Made by a program: the position numbers and the translations under genes | Notes under the pieces: generated by a model | The model's input: the letters and a program-made list of their open reading frames with translations, nothing else | Told to the model about the DNA's origin: nothing | Databases searched by the model: none | Source of the DNA: DASWTL01 sp035575925 | Lineage (GTDB): Bacteria; Bacteroidota; Bacteroidia; Sphingobacteriales; Sphingobacteriaceae | Length of the DNA: 64,000 nt | NCBI GenBank assembly: GCA_035575925.1 | Contig: DATLXK010000012.1 | Span: forward strand, 62,001 to 126,000 | Reading direction: 5' to 3' | Part shown: piece after piece, positions 8,170-16,389 of the stretch | How positions within the stretch are numbered: position 1 is the stretch's first letter | Layout of the letters: the number at the start of each line of letters is the position of its first letter

Positions 8170-10326
8170 TTATTGAGGCACATTTATGGTTGTGTTTACC
8201 ATGGTAACTGAAGCAACCAGGGAGAGAGCCCGGCCATTCAATACCGTTTGTACGGTATTGCCAGCAGTAGAGAATGTAACTCCTGCAGAAGAAATGATGG
8301 TTCCAACCATTGTTCCGCCTCCGGCAGCGTTAATAGTAGCTGCAGTACCCACATACCAATATACATTTCGGGCCAGTGCACCATTTGTCAAAATAATACT
8401 ACGTGCGCCTGTTGGCCCTGCAACTCCTACTGTCAGCGCAGTTGGTACCTGGAAAACCCATACAGCATTCGAATTCCCCTGAGCATCAAGCGTAAGGTTT
8501 CCGTTTGTGATCATATAAGTACCACTTGCAGATTTATAAGTGCCCGGGGCTAATGTTCTGCCACCTAACTCGTCATTGCTGAGAATAGTACCACCTGGCC
8601 TGTTAGCCGGCGAAATACTGACATAAAAGGCATTCATTGCAACCAATGCCTGAGCAGCAATGGCAGATGAAGCAGCCGATCCCGGAGGGGGAGGAGCTGT
8701 GTGAATTCTGCCCGTTACCAATCCTTTATTAAGAGGTGTTTCTGTGTAAACATCACCTGTTGTACCGTCATGGAAACCGGTTATTAAAGTAGAGACCCCA
8801 GTGGTACCAATACTTCCATTATTAATGACCGTATTTATTCCCTGGTTAGTTATCCCTGCACTTCCGCCAAAAGCTCCGAAAATAGAAGAGAATAGTGGTG
8901 CTACCGGTGGGATTACAGGTGGAATTACAGGTGGAATTACAGGTGGAATTACAGGTGGGATTACAGGTGGAATTACCGCTGTAAAGTTTGCGGTAATATT
9001 TTTATTCGCATTCATGGTAACCGTTAATGGATTGGCAGAGCCTGAAGCATCTCCGCTCCATGATGTAAAAGTAAAACCCGAATTTGGCGTGGCAGTAAGC
9101 TGTACCGTAGTTCCGTTATTGTAAGTCGGCTGGTCCGGATTTTTTGTAACTGTACCGTTAACTGCCGTCACATTTAAGGTAAACGTATTTGGTGTAAAAT
9201 TAGCTACAAGGGTTTTGTTAGCATTTAGCACGAATGTATAACTCGAACTGGTAGACACTACAACTCCGTTCTCTGTCCAGTTAGCAAATGTATAACCCGT
9301 ATTAGCAGTTGCTGTTACTGTTCTGGAAGATCCGGCCGGATAAGAACCTGATCCGCTAGTTGATCCGCCTGCTGCCGGATTTGAAGATAAATTAATGGCA
9401 AACTGCGATGATGGCACGATACTGAAGTTTGCGACTAACGTTCTGTTCCCTGTCAGCACAAACTGATAGTTGGAACTTGTTGAAACTACATTCCCGCCCT
9501 CTGTCCAGTTAACAAAAGTATATCCGGAATTCGGAGACGCGGTTACTGTGACAGTGGAGCCTGTATTAAATGAGCCTGCCCCGGTAGTTGTACCACCTGC
9601 GGCGGGACTTGATGATAAATTAACTGCAGAAGTTCCCGCTGTTACCGGTGAAAAGTTAGCGACCAGTGCTCTGTTACCAGCCATAGTAAATTGGTAGTTT
9701 GAGCTTGTTGATGCTAATACTCCATTCTCTGTCCAGTTCGTAAATGTAAAACCCGTATTCGGTGTTGCAGTTACTGTAACTAAAGATCCCTGAGCAAAGG
9801 TTCCTGCTCCGGCTGTAGTTCCTCCTGCTACAGGATTAGATGATAATGTTACCTGGGGAATAGTTGTAAAGGTCCAGACATAATCACTAACCATTGCAGT
9901 ACGCAGTGTGTCTGTAGCTGCAGCAGTGATGGTACCAGTATAAGTGGTAAAGGGCGCCAGGGCTGCATCAGGTTTAAAGGTAAAAGTTTTACCGCTGGCA
10001 GTCGGAGCAACTTTTCCTGCAATAAGTGTAGTTCCTTGTTTGATCGTAAATGTGGTATTATTAATAGTTGCCGGATTCATGTCTGTATTGAAGGTTGCCG
10101 AAACTAATTTGTCAAGAACCACATCTACAGCTTTATCCATAGGATCTGTAGAAACCACCACCGGACAAAGACCTGTAACTTCGCCTTCAAAATCATCTTT
10201 CTTACATCCTGTAATAATAATGGCAAGCAAAACTACCATGCACCACATGATATTGCTTATTTTAGAGTAGCCTTTGCTTTTATGCAGCAGAGTACTATTC
10301 TTAATCAAAGTAACTTTTCTGTTCAT
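8170..10326 (-). CDS. Ice-binding (DUF3494) lipoprotein with Ig-like and InlB-type repeats
   Basis: 718 residues. A lipobox (AIIITGC, Cys41) follows a hydrophobic stretch; translation could also start at Met27. Next come a SbsA-like Ig domain (residues ~50-155: VVSTDPMDKAVDVVLDKLVS, TFNTDMNPATINNTTF), four InlB/B-type repeats (~156-450: GGTTAGAGTFAQGSLVTVTA, NTGFTFTNWTENG, ANF), a (V-I-P-P) spacer, and a C-terminal ice-binding fold (~485-715: FGAFGGSAGITNQGINTVIN, NDELGGRTLAPGTYKSASG, WVFQVPTALTVG, LTNGALARNVYWYVG). DUF3494 proteins bind ice crystals and inhibit recrystallisation or tether cells to ice. Lipid anchor plus long rigid stalk fits a cell-surface ice adhesin rather than a soluble antifreeze. 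A regulator gene lies directly upstream on the same strand. Confidence 0.93.
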   Translation of the reverse strand: MNRKVTLIKNSTLLHKSKGYSKISNIMWCMVVLLAIIITGCKKDDFEGEVTGLCPVVVSTDPMDKAVDVVLDKLVSATFNTDMNPATINNTTFTIKQGTTLIAGKVAPTASGKTFTFKPDAALAPFTTYTGTITAAATDTLRTAMVSDYVWTFTTIPQVTLSSNPVAGGTTAGAGTFAQGSLVTVTATPNTGFTFTNWTENGVLASTSSNYQFTMAGNRALVANFSPVTAGTSAVNLSSSPAAGGTTTGAGSFNTGSTVTVTASPNSGYTFVNWTEGGNVVSTSSNYQFVLTGNRTLVANFSIVPSSQFAINLSSNPAAGGSTSGSGSYPAGSSRTVTATANTGYTFANWTENGVVVSTSSSYTFVLNANKTLVANFTPNTFTLNVTAVNGTVTKNPDQPTYNNGTTVQLTATPNSGFTFTSWSGDASGSANPLTVTMNANKNITANFTAVIPPVIPPVIPPVIPPVIPPVIPPVAPLFSSIFGAFGGSAGITNQGINTVINNGSIGTTGVSTLITGFHDGTTGDVYTETPLNKGLVTGRIHTAPPPPGSAASSAIAAQALVAMNAFYVSISPANRPGGTILSNDELGGRTLAPGTYKSASGTYMITNGNLTLDAQGNSNAVWVFQVPTALTVGVAGPTGARSIILTNGALARNVYWYVGTAATINAAGGGTMVGTIISSAGVTFSTAGNTVQTVLNGRALSLVASVTMVNTTINVPQ
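8906..8977 (-). repeat. Six tandem 12-bp units coding a (VIPP)n hinge
   Basis: Six near-identical 12-base units (ggtggaattaca type, with occasional ggtgggattaca) encode the Pro/Val/Ile spacer between the InlB-type repeats and the ice-binding domain. The near-perfect DNA identity suggests recent slippage, so spacer length may vary between strains. Confidence 0.9.
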
Positions 10327-10348
10327 ATTATTTATTTTTAGATACTAT

Positions 10349-10388
10349 CTGAGCCCTGCTCTCCTTAATAGAGATACCCAGGGCTCAG
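10349..10388 (-). promoter_or_regulatory. Leader hairpin upstream of the ice-binding gene
   Basis: A perfect 10-bp inverted repeat (10349-10358 with 10379-10388), with an inner 4-bp stem (10359-10362 with 10370-10373), lies 23 bases before the start codon of the ice-binding gene. No T-run follows on the minus strand, so it is a poor terminator for the regulator gene upstream. It may be an operator dyad or a 5'-UTR RNA structure. Confidence 0.5.
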
Positions 10389-10455
10389 TGCACTATAAAT
10401 CTACCTCGTGAACAGGGATAATATGTTACACAATTTTAGAAATAAGTTATATAAT

Positions 10456-11016
10456 TCACACGTTCTCCAGCGCAATATGGCTATTGTGCTCAATGTGTTT
10501 GAAATAAGATGGAGTTACGCCGGTAACTTTTTTAAATTGAGTGGATAAATGAGCTACACTGCTATAGTTCAGCTTCCAGGCAATTTCAGTAAGGCTGAGT
10601 TCATTATGCTGGATCAGTTGCTTAACTCTCTGGATCTTATGGAGGATAACAAAATGCTCGATAGTAATATTCTCATGCTCAGAAAATGTATTAGCGAGAT
10701 AGGTATAATCCAGACCTAATTTTTCATTAAGATAAGACGAAAAATTTATTTTCACGGGACTATCTGAGTAATGCACCATTTCAATGATGGCAGTTTTTAT
10801 TTTTTCAACCAGAATATTTTTCTTGTCATCTATTAATTCCAATCCGAATTCTGACAAAGCAGATCTGATTTCATTAATTTCTTTTACAGAAGCTATTTCC
10901 AGGGTTTCTACTCTTCCTAATTCAATCAACGTGCAATGAAATCCCAGCTTTTCCATCTCGGATTTCACTATCATTTTACATCGCATGCTCACCATGTTTT
11001 TTATGTATAACTTCAT
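10456..11016 (-). CDS. AraC-family regulator with a ferredoxin/HMA-like N-terminal domain
   Basis: 186 residues. The C-terminal ~90 residues are a double helix-turn-helix of the AraC/XylS type (NFSSYLNEKLGLDYTYLANT, TIEHFVILHKIQRVKQLIQ, LSLTEIAWKLNYSSVAHLST, QFKKVTGVTPSYFK). The N-terminal ~75 residues begin LYIKNMVSMRCKMIVKSEME, which resembles the heavy-metal-associated fold with its N-M-x-C-x-x-C loop, although here the first Cys position is Ser. Small AraC proteins of this layout are common in Bacteroidota; the effector is unknown. The position directly upstream of the ice-binding gene, same strand and 130 bases away, makes it a candidate regulator of that gene (inference). Confidence 0.85.
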   Translation of the reverse strand: MKLYIKNMVSMRCKMIVKSEMEKLGFHCTLIELGRVETLEIASVKEINEIRSALSEFGLELIDDKKNILVEKIKTAIIEMVHYSDSPVKINFSSYLNEKLGLDYTYLANTFSEHENITIEHFVILHKIQRVKQLIQHNELSLTEIAWKLNYSSVAHLSTQFKKVTGVTPSYFKHIEHNSHIALENV

Positions 11017-11300
11017 ATACTACAGGTGCAAAGCAAGTGCCGCATAAGCGTATATTATACTGGTTTGGGTTATTGATTCTTACCAAATTATACTCCATTC
11101 TTAATACCAGTCTGGCAACGTTGAGGTCATGTTTTTTCTGTCATTTTATTACCAAAAGAAAAAAATTTAATTGTAAATAAAATTGCTTGATATTTTGTTA
11201 GAAAATTTAAATGAGAATTATGATTAGTTTAACAGAATACTGTAGGTTATTAACTAACTATTAATCGTGCCAATAAAAACAAATAGATCGTTTCTGATGG
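11017..11300. other. Gene-free stretch
   Basis: A-T rich sequence between the regulator start and the downstream terminator. I see no open frame with coding character, no RNA gene and no clear repeat. It presumably holds the promoter of the AraC-type gene. Confidence 0.5.
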
Positions 11301-11367
11301 AAATAAAAAATCGTCTCAACGGAGTCAAAATTCTATCTGTTAGGATAGATCGACTCCGTCAAAACGA
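11301..11367 (-). terminator. Intrinsic terminator of the YtxH-like gene
   Basis: Compound hairpin: an 8-bp stem (11319-11326 with 11352-11359), an inner 6-bp stem around the loop, and an outer 4-bp stem (11311-11314 with 11364-11367). On the minus strand it is followed by a T-rich run (11301-11310). Confidence 0.8.
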
Positions 11368-11396
11368 CTTTGAAGATCCGTAAAGATCTTTAAATA

Positions 11397-11651
11397 CTAA
11401 AAATTGGTTGAGCCTTGTGTGGTTGACTCGCGCGTTTCAGATTGCTGAGCAAACCGGTCTTCAACCTGCCCGCTATATTGCGAATAGCGATCCTTAACCT
11501 GGTCACCAAACTCTTTTGCTTTATCCATCCACTCAGGAGACTTAGCGGTAAGATCATCAAGAATTGATGTACCATCAGGTCTTCTTTTTGTTACATAATT
11601 TACACCTACGGCTACCGCGGCGCCTAAAGCAAGAAATCTTAATAGTCCCAT
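11397..11651 (-). CDS. Small YtxH-like membrane-associated protein
   Basis: 84 residues. The N terminus is a single hydrophobic segment (LLRFLALGAAVAVGVNYVTK), followed by a polar, amphipathic region (PEWMDKAKEFGDQVKDRYSQ) and a Ser/Thr/Gln-rich tail. This layout resembles YtxH-type or general-stress small proteins, but the similarity is weak and the function is not known. It is flanked by the cold-shock gene 38 bases upstream on the same strand, so a joint transcript ending in the terminator at 11301-11367 is likely. Confidence 0.65.
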   Translation of the reverse strand: MGLLRFLALGAAVAVGVNYVTKRRPDGTSILDDLTAKSPEWMDKAKEFGDQVKDRYSQYSGQVEDRFAQQSETRESTTQGSTNF

Positions 11652-11689
11652 AATATTTGTTTTAAATGATAGATGATTGATTAAATTAA

Positions 11690-11878
11690 TTATAAACGCC
11701 TGATATTTACAGCGCTTGGTCCTTTTTTACCATCCTCTACCTCGAAGCTAACTTCATCACCTTCACGAAGTTCTTCAGATATGGCAGAAACATGAACAAA
11801 AACATCTTTACCGTTTTCATCGGTAATAAAGCCAAAACCTTTGGCCTGATTGAAAAATTTTACTTTACCCGTTGGCAT
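11690..11878 (-). CDS. Cold-shock domain protein
   Basis: 62 residues covering one complete cold-shock domain: GKVKFFNQAKGFGFITDENG holds the RNP1 motif KGFGFI, and DVFVHVSAI the RNP2 motif VFVHVS. The aromatic residues that stack on single-stranded nucleic acid (Trp replaced by Phe at KFFN, plus the two Phe of RNP1 and that of RNP2) are present. Proteins of this kind act as RNA chaperones that melt structure in mRNA. The A-T rich ~150-base leader between this gene and the divergent lipoprotein gene would fit a regulated 5' UTR. Whether it responds to cold or is constitutive cannot be seen. Confidence 0.95.
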   Translation of the reverse strand: MPTGKVKFFNQAKGFGFITDENGKDVFVHVSAISEELREGDEVSFEVEDGKKGPSAVNIRRL

Positions 11879-12032
11879 AATTTTATTGTTTAGTGATTTA
11901 TTAATAAACCATAGCCGAACAAAGTTGTTTTATTTTTAATTCAAGATTCATATAATAAAATATATCTTCATACAAACAAGCCTGATTAAACTAAATTACC
12001 GGGTCTTTGTTATTAAGGAAATACCAGTTTTT

Positions 12033-12413
12033 ATGAAAGCAGTGTTTAAAATATTTTTCCCCGTCATCTTTTTGTCAGCATGTGCAGATGGTTCAAAGGA
12101 ACTACCTAATGTTTCGCAAGGGATGAATAAACAACAGGTGATTCAGCTTATTGGTGAGCCTCCCAAAAGGAAGAACTTGGCAGTAGCTGAACTTTGGACA
12201 TACCCGGATTATAACAAAACGCTCATTTTTCGATCTGATACGGTGTATGACATTATATCTGCTTCAACTCTTAAAGTAGATTCCATAGAAAGTTCTTTCA
12301 AAAACCTTGGAAATAAATTAAAACGGGGCACAAAGAAAGTGGGCAAGGAACTTGACACTTTGGGCAAAAAACTGGAAGGCAAGTTAGACAGAGACACCAG
12401 TAAGAAAAAATAA
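12033..12413 (+). CDS. BamE/OmlA-like small lipoprotein
   Basis: 126 residues with a short signal peptide and lipobox (FLSAC, Cys at about 17). The core VSQGMNKQQVIQLIGEPPKR, then LWTYPDYNKTLIFRSDTVYD, is the helix-turn-strand pattern of the SmpA/OmlA (BamE-like) fold, in which G-M-x-x-x-x-V-x-x-x-x-G-x-P is typical. The C-terminal ~45 residues are a Lys-rich amphipathic helix, not found in BamE. A role in the outer-membrane assembly machine is possible, but many lipoproteins of unrelated function carry this fold. Convergent with the DUF1206 gene 3 bases away. Confidence 0.75.
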   Translation: MKAVFKIFFPVIFLSACADGSKELPNVSQGMNKQQVIQLIGEPPKRKNLAVAELWTYPDYNKTLIFRSDTVYDIISASTLKVDSIESSFKNLGNKLKRGTKKVGKELDTLGKKLEGKLDRDTSKKK

Positions 12414-12415
12414 GC

Positions 12416-13225
12416 TTAAATGCGTTCGTAAGCTGCTCTTATAAAGTTCATTATTCCGTAACAAACCAATCCTAATGCCAGGGCAGAAAGCAGATATGTC
12501 CCAAACGGCCCATCTTTAACGAACTTAAAAGCTGATGACGTATCCCCGGCCTCTCTAGCATTTTCGTAAAGAGCAGCTTTTAAAAACAGAAAAGCAATTA
12601 TCATCCAAACAATCCCTCTGGAAATATATCCTATTTTACCTGCCCTTAATAATGATGTTGACGCATCTTCATTAAGTTCTTGCGAATTAATGTGCTTTTT
12701 ATATTTTTCTGAGAAACCATAAATTATCTGATATACACCTATACCGGCAAAAATAGCTGCTGCTATACCTACCAACCATTGCCCCCCGGGTTTGCTAAGC
12801 ATTTCCTGAACCATTTCCTGTCTGGAATCACCTCCGGAGCCGCCTTTACCCAACACCAGATTTCCTGCAAGATAACAGAGTGCCAGATAGGTTATCCCAC
12901 TAAAAAAATAGGCAAATCTTTTTCCGTAACCTTTAGCATTATCCTTTTTGTGGCTGGTATTAAAAAAGCTTTGAAGAAAGCGCCATATACAATAACAAAG
13001 TAAACCCAGTGTTATTACAGCCAGCAACAACCTGCCTGCAGGTTGTTCCAGAATAAATTTAAATACCCCCTGGGTATCATTCTCATTTTTACTGCTTCTG
13101 AGTTTAAATGCTGTCATAAATGCCAGGAAACCTATCAGACAATATACAATACCCTTAGCTATGAGCCCTACTTTGGCTACAGGTTTAACCCATGATGGTC
13201 TTTGAAAGGATGAGCTGAAATTCAT
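12416..13225 (-). CDS. DUF1206 six-helix membrane protein
   Basis: 269 residues with about six hydrophobic segments in three repeated pairs. Each unit starts with a G-x-I-x-x-G-I-V-Y-type motif: VGLIAKGIVYCLIGFLAFMT, FAYFFSGITYLALCYLAGNL, IGYISRGIVWMIIAFLFLKA, each followed by a helix ending GLLCYCIWRFLQSF, GIGVYQIIYGFSEKY or GLVCYGIMNFIRAAYER. This threefold repeat is the signature of DUF1206. Function is unknown; in several phyla these genes lie among stress genes, as here. Confidence 0.88.
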   Translation of the reverse strand: MNFSSSFQRPSWVKPVAKVGLIAKGIVYCLIGFLAFMTAFKLRSSKNENDTQGVFKFILEQPAGRLLLAVITLGLLCYCIWRFLQSFFNTSHKKDNAKGYGKRFAYFFSGITYLALCYLAGNLVLGKGGSGGDSRQEMVQEMLSKPGGQWLVGIAAAIFAGIGVYQIIYGFSEKYKKHINSQELNEDASTSLLRAGKIGYISRGIVWMIIAFLFLKAALYENAREAGDTSSAFKFVKDGPFGTYLLSALALGLVCYGIMNFIRAAYERI

Positions 13226-13255
13226 TTTATTATATAACTAAATGGGCATTAAAAA

Positions 13256-13282
13256 ACGGCATTAAAGATGCTTTAATGCCGT
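13256..13282 (-). terminator. Intrinsic terminator of the DUF2892-SRPBCC gene
   Basis: Perfect 12-bp stem (13256-13267 with 13271-13282) with a 3-base loop; a run of T follows on the minus strand. It lies 18 bases past the stop at 13300. Confidence 0.85.
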
Positions 13283-13299
13283 GTGCAACTTAAAGTGAA

Positions 13300-14049
13300 T
13301 TATACTATTTGTTTCTGAGATGAAGAATATGTTTTATAATCTTCACCTTCTACATAATGTTTAAAGTTAATAACATCTTCGCGTATCATGTTTTTAAATA
13401 CGCCGTTAAATAATGACGCAATTCCCCTACCTAAGTGCCCTGCAGGTGGAAAATAACTGATCTCTACATACAGTTCGGTACCTGAACCATCAGAAGCATC
13501 ATTAAATTCAACCTTTCCGGCATTATCTATCATTGACCCTTGAACAGAATGCCATCCGATGTAGCGATTCCCTTCCTCGCGGGTTATCTCTGCATTCCAG
13601 CTTATTTTTACAAGTTCGCCCGGAACATTTGCACTCCAATGCGACAATTTATCATTCTTTTCCTCAACAGATGCAATATGCTTCATAAATCGTGGAAGGT
13701 TTTCTAACTTACGCCAGAATGCATATACTTCCTCACGCGGAGTATTAACAATGAAACGTTCTCCGATGGTAATCGCTTCAACATCAGTACTGTCCTTACC
13801 CATTTTATTGTATATTGGACATACGCCGGTAGCACCGCGATATAATAAAACCCCACCAACTGCAGCTTCCTGTAGAGCAATCAGTGGATGTCGTGAGATG
13901 TTAGAAAGGGCTTTATAAAAAATTATTGCTCCTGTAGCAATTGATATAAGGCGCTCTGTAGTATTCACATTTGAATTGTCATTATCCATCCATACTTTAT
14001 CCTTTAAAGCATTCAGGCTTGTTTTTGATAATAAATTGGTCATTTCCAT
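13300..14049 (-). CDS. Fusion of a DUF2892-type membrane segment and an SRPBCC (polyketide-cyclase-like) domain
   Basis: 249 residues; start at 14049 or two codons later. Residues ~28-80 (VNTTERLISIATGAIIFYKA ... AAVGGVLLYRGATGVCPIYN) match the short two-helix DUF2892 membrane module. Residues ~95-235 form a START-like SRPBCC domain (GERFIVNTPREEVYAFWRKL, LPRFMKHIASVEEKNDKLSH, VEFNDASDGSGTELYVEISY), which makes a hydrophobic pocket for small ligands. This fusion recurs in bacteria as a 'cyclase/dehydrase' associated with envelope stress, but its ligand is not known. It is the second SRPBCC protein here, the other starting at 14203 on the opposite strand. Confidence 0.88.
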   Translation of the reverse strand: MEMTNLLSKTSLNALKDKVWMDNDNSNVNTTERLISIATGAIIFYKALSNISRHPLIALQEAAVGGVLLYRGATGVCPIYNKMGKDSTDVEAITIGERFIVNTPREEVYAFWRKLENLPRFMKHIASVEEKNDKLSHWSANVPGELVKISWNAEITREEGNRYIGWHSVQGSMIDNAGKVEFNDASDGSGTELYVEISYFPPAGHLGRGIASLFNGVFKNMIREDVINFKHYVEGEDYKTYSSSQKQIV

Positions 14050-14202
14050 TTTTTATAGGTTTTATACATAACAATAAATACCGATGTGTGTTTCTGTTCA
14101 TGCCGCTTTTACCTTAAACATGAACCGAACAGATAAAGCTCAAGTATCAAATTAGCTTTGTATAATTGCATGTCTCTTGCAGACATCATTAATTATATCA
14201 GA

Positions 14203-14583
14203 ATGAAAGATTTTAAAAAATATTTTTTTATTCCCGCTTCCACTGCAGATGTTTATTTGGCACTAACTACTGAAGCTACCATTCAGCTCTGGACCGGTGA
14301 AGAAACCGAGATGAGTGCAGTGCCCGGCACAGAATTTTCTTTATGGGATGGAAGTATTACAGGAAAGAACCTGGAATTTGAAGAGGGAAAAAAGATAGTT
14401 CAGGAATGGTATTTTGGTGATCAGGAAGAAAAATCGATTGTTACAATAAAACTTCATCCTGATAAGAACGGCGCTTCTGTTGAGCTTCGGCATACCAATA
14501 TCCCTGACGATGAATACGATGATATTATGGAGGGTTGGAATGAGACGTATTTTGGCTCGCTTATAGACTTTTATCAGGATTAA
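14203..14583 (+). CDS. Small SRPBCC/START-like protein
   Basis: 126 residues from the Met at 14203 (MKDFKKYFFIPASTADVYLA); the open frame begins 45 bases earlier but those codons show no conservation of character. The fold is read from YLALTTEATIQLWTGEETEM, GTEFSLWDGSITGKNLEFEE, WYFGDQEEKSIVTIKL, ASVELRHTNIPDDEYDDIME and the closing helix GWNETYFGSLIDFY, the pattern of the AHSA1-like START family. These proteins bind hydrophobic ligands or act as Hsp90 co-chaperone-like factors; the ligand is unknown here. Divergent from the larger SRPBCC gene. Confidence 0.85.
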   Translation: MKDFKKYFFIPASTADVYLALTTEATIQLWTGEETEMSAVPGTEFSLWDGSITGKNLEFEEGKKIVQEWYFGDQEEKSIVTIKLHPDKNGASVELRHTNIPDDEYDDIMEGWNETYFGSLIDFYQD

Positions 14584-14672
14584 CATAAATCATTTACTCC
14601 GTTTGCAGATTCAAAAGGCTATAGTACGCAGGAATTTAGTAACTTGCCATCTTCTATAATTATAATTACATA

Positions 14673-15902
14673 TTGACTTTTCAGGATTTTAATTTCGACG
14701 AACAATTAATTGAGGGCCTTATGAGTATGGGTTACCGCGAGCCCACTCCCATCCAGGCCCAGGCTATTCCACTGATTATGGAAAATAAAGACCTGATCGC
14801 TTGTGCTCAAACCGGAACAGGCAAAACAGCCTCATATTTACTGCCTTTATTAGATGATATTGCAAAAGCTGAGCATAAAGAGCATACTACCACACTCATT
14901 CTTGCACCTACCCGCGAACTTGCGCAGCAAATTGACCAGCAGGCAGAAGGCCTGGCCTATTTTACAGGCATTAGCTCAGTAGCTGTTTTTGGAGGTGGTG
15001 ACGGGAGTGTCTATGAACAACAGCGCAGAGCACTAAGGGATGGGGTAAACATTATTATTGCAACTCCGGGACGTCTAATTGCCCACTTGGTTTCTGGCAT
15101 TGTGAAAATAGATAATTTACGGCATCTGGTATTAGATGAGGCAGACCGAATGCTGGACATGGGCTTTCAGGAAGATATTATGCGTATCATCAGCTATCTC
15201 CCGAAAAAGAGGCAAACCCTTTTGTTCTCTGCAACAATGCCCCCACGGATACGGACACTGGCCAAATCAGTGCTGCATGACCCTGAACAGATTACGCTCG
15301 CGGTCTCCCAGCCTGCAGCAGGTATAACCCAGCAGATCTATAAAGTATTTGATGAACAAAAAATTCCACTAATTACAAGCCTTCTTCAGGATGCCAATTA
15401 CTCAAGCGTAATCATATTTGCATCTACCAAGGAGAAAGTTAAAGCGCTGTATAAAGCATTAAAAACAACTAAAGTACAGGTTAAGCCTTTTCATTCAGAT
15501 CTGGAACAAGCTGAACGCGAAGAAATATTACGTGCATTTAAGAACAGAAAACTTCAGGTTTTAATCGGCACAGACGTGCTGTCGCGCGGTATTGATGTAG
15601 AAGGTATTAGTTTAGTTATAAACTTTGACGCTCCTTCAGATCCTGAGGATTATATTCACCGCATAGGGCGTACTGCACGTGCTGAAACTACGGGCACTGC
15701 CATTACACTGATCAATCAAAGGGATCAGCGAAAGCTGGCTAATATTGAAGCACTTATCGGGCGGAGTGTTAACGAAATTCCGCTGCCCGAAGAACTTGGC
15801 CCTGCTCCCGACTTTAAAGCCAATACTTCCATAAAAAGGAATAATGACAACAGAAAGAAGCAATGGAAGCCCGGTAATCGCCACGGTAAAAAACAAGCAT
15901 AA
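14673..15902 (+). CDS. DEAD-box ATP-dependent RNA helicase
   Basis: 409 residues with the complete set of superfamily 2 DEAD-box motifs: the Q motif (GYREPTPIQAQAIP), motif I AQTGTGKTAS, Ia PTRELAQQI, Ib TPGRLI, II DEAD at about residue 156, III SAT, V (GTDVLSRGIDV) and VI HRIGRTAR. The C-terminal tail is short and basic (RKKQWKPGNRHGKKQA), adding non-specific RNA binding. It unwinds short RNA duplexes, in ribosome assembly or mRNA turnover, often important at low temperature. Translation starts at TTG: no ATG or GTG occurs in frame before a stop at 14640-14642, and homologues usually begin at this Met-Thr-Phe. The gene is followed by a repeat array. Confidence 0.95.
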   Translation: MTFQDFNFDEQLIEGLMSMGYREPTPIQAQAIPLIMENKDLIACAQTGTGKTASYLLPLLDDIAKAEHKEHTTTLILAPTRELAQQIDQQAEGLAYFTGISSVAVFGGGDGSVYEQQRRALRDGVNIIIATPGRLIAHLVSGIVKIDNLRHLVLDEADRMLDMGFQEDIMRIISYLPKKRQTLLFSATMPPRIRTLAKSVLHDPEQITLAVSQPAAGITQQIYKVFDEQKIPLITSLLQDANYSSVIIFASTKEKVKALYKALKTTKVQVKPFHSDLEQAEREEILRAFKNRKLQVLIGTDVLSRGIDVEGISLVINFDAPSDPEDYIHRIGRTARAETTGTAITLINQRDQRKLANIEALIGRSVNEIPLPEELGPAPDFKANTSIKRNNDNRKKQWKPGNRHGKKQA

Positions 15903-15917
15903 ATTATTCAAACAGGT

Positions 15918-16361
15918 TTGTCATTTCGACCAGCGGGAGAAATCTCGCTCCACGAAGAAACCCAACTACAGTAAGATCTCTCCTATCGTCGAGATGACAA
16001 AAATAGTCGGGATGTTAAAGAATCATCGGGATGACAAGAATAAATTGTCATTTCGACCAGCGGGAGAAATCTGGCCCAGCGAAGAAATCCAACTACAGTA
16101 AAGATCTCTCCTATCGTCGAGATGACAAAAATAGTCGGGATGTTAAAGAAACGTCGGGATGATAAGAATAAATTGTCATTTCGACCAGCGGGAGAAATCT
16201 GGCTCAGCGAAGAAACCCAACTACAGTAAGATCTCTCCTATCGTCGAGATGACAAAAATCGTCGGGATGTTAAAGAATCATCGGGATGACAAGAATTGGC
16301 GGGATGACAAGAATAAAAACAGCTTTGTCATTTCGACCACCGGGAGAAATCTGGCCCAGCG
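15918..16361. repeat. Tandem array of ~127-bp palindromic-ended repeat, three full copies plus a cut fourth
   Basis: Copies begin at 15918, 16045, 16173 and 16325 (spacing 127, 128, 152). Each begins tgtcatttcga, runs through agcgggagaaatct, gaagaaacccaactacag and gatctctcctatcgtcga, and closes with tcgagatgaca, the imperfect inverse of its beginning, followed by a tail of short cgggatgaca/agaat units. The fourth copy stops at 16361 where the GIY-YIG segment begins. Open frames inside the array are by-products of the repeat. This kind of gtcatttcga repeat is widespread between genes in Bacteroidota. Confidence 0.9.
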
Positions 16362-16389
16362 GGTAGGATAAAATTATATAAAGGAATGA

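Noticed and set aside
8186..10270. Several plus-strand frames opposite the ice-binding gene
   Set aside because: They are shadows of a Thr/Val/Asn-rich repetitive gene; the minus-strand protein has clear domains.
15918..16361. Repeat array considered as a CRISPR locus
   Set aside because: The period is ~127 bases with no unique spacers between short direct repeats, and no cas genes are near.
15844..16371. Short plus-strand open frames with FDQREKS- and FRPAGEI-like peptides
   Set aside because: They are translations of the 127-bp repeat array in different frames, without start signals or conservation of reading frame between copies.
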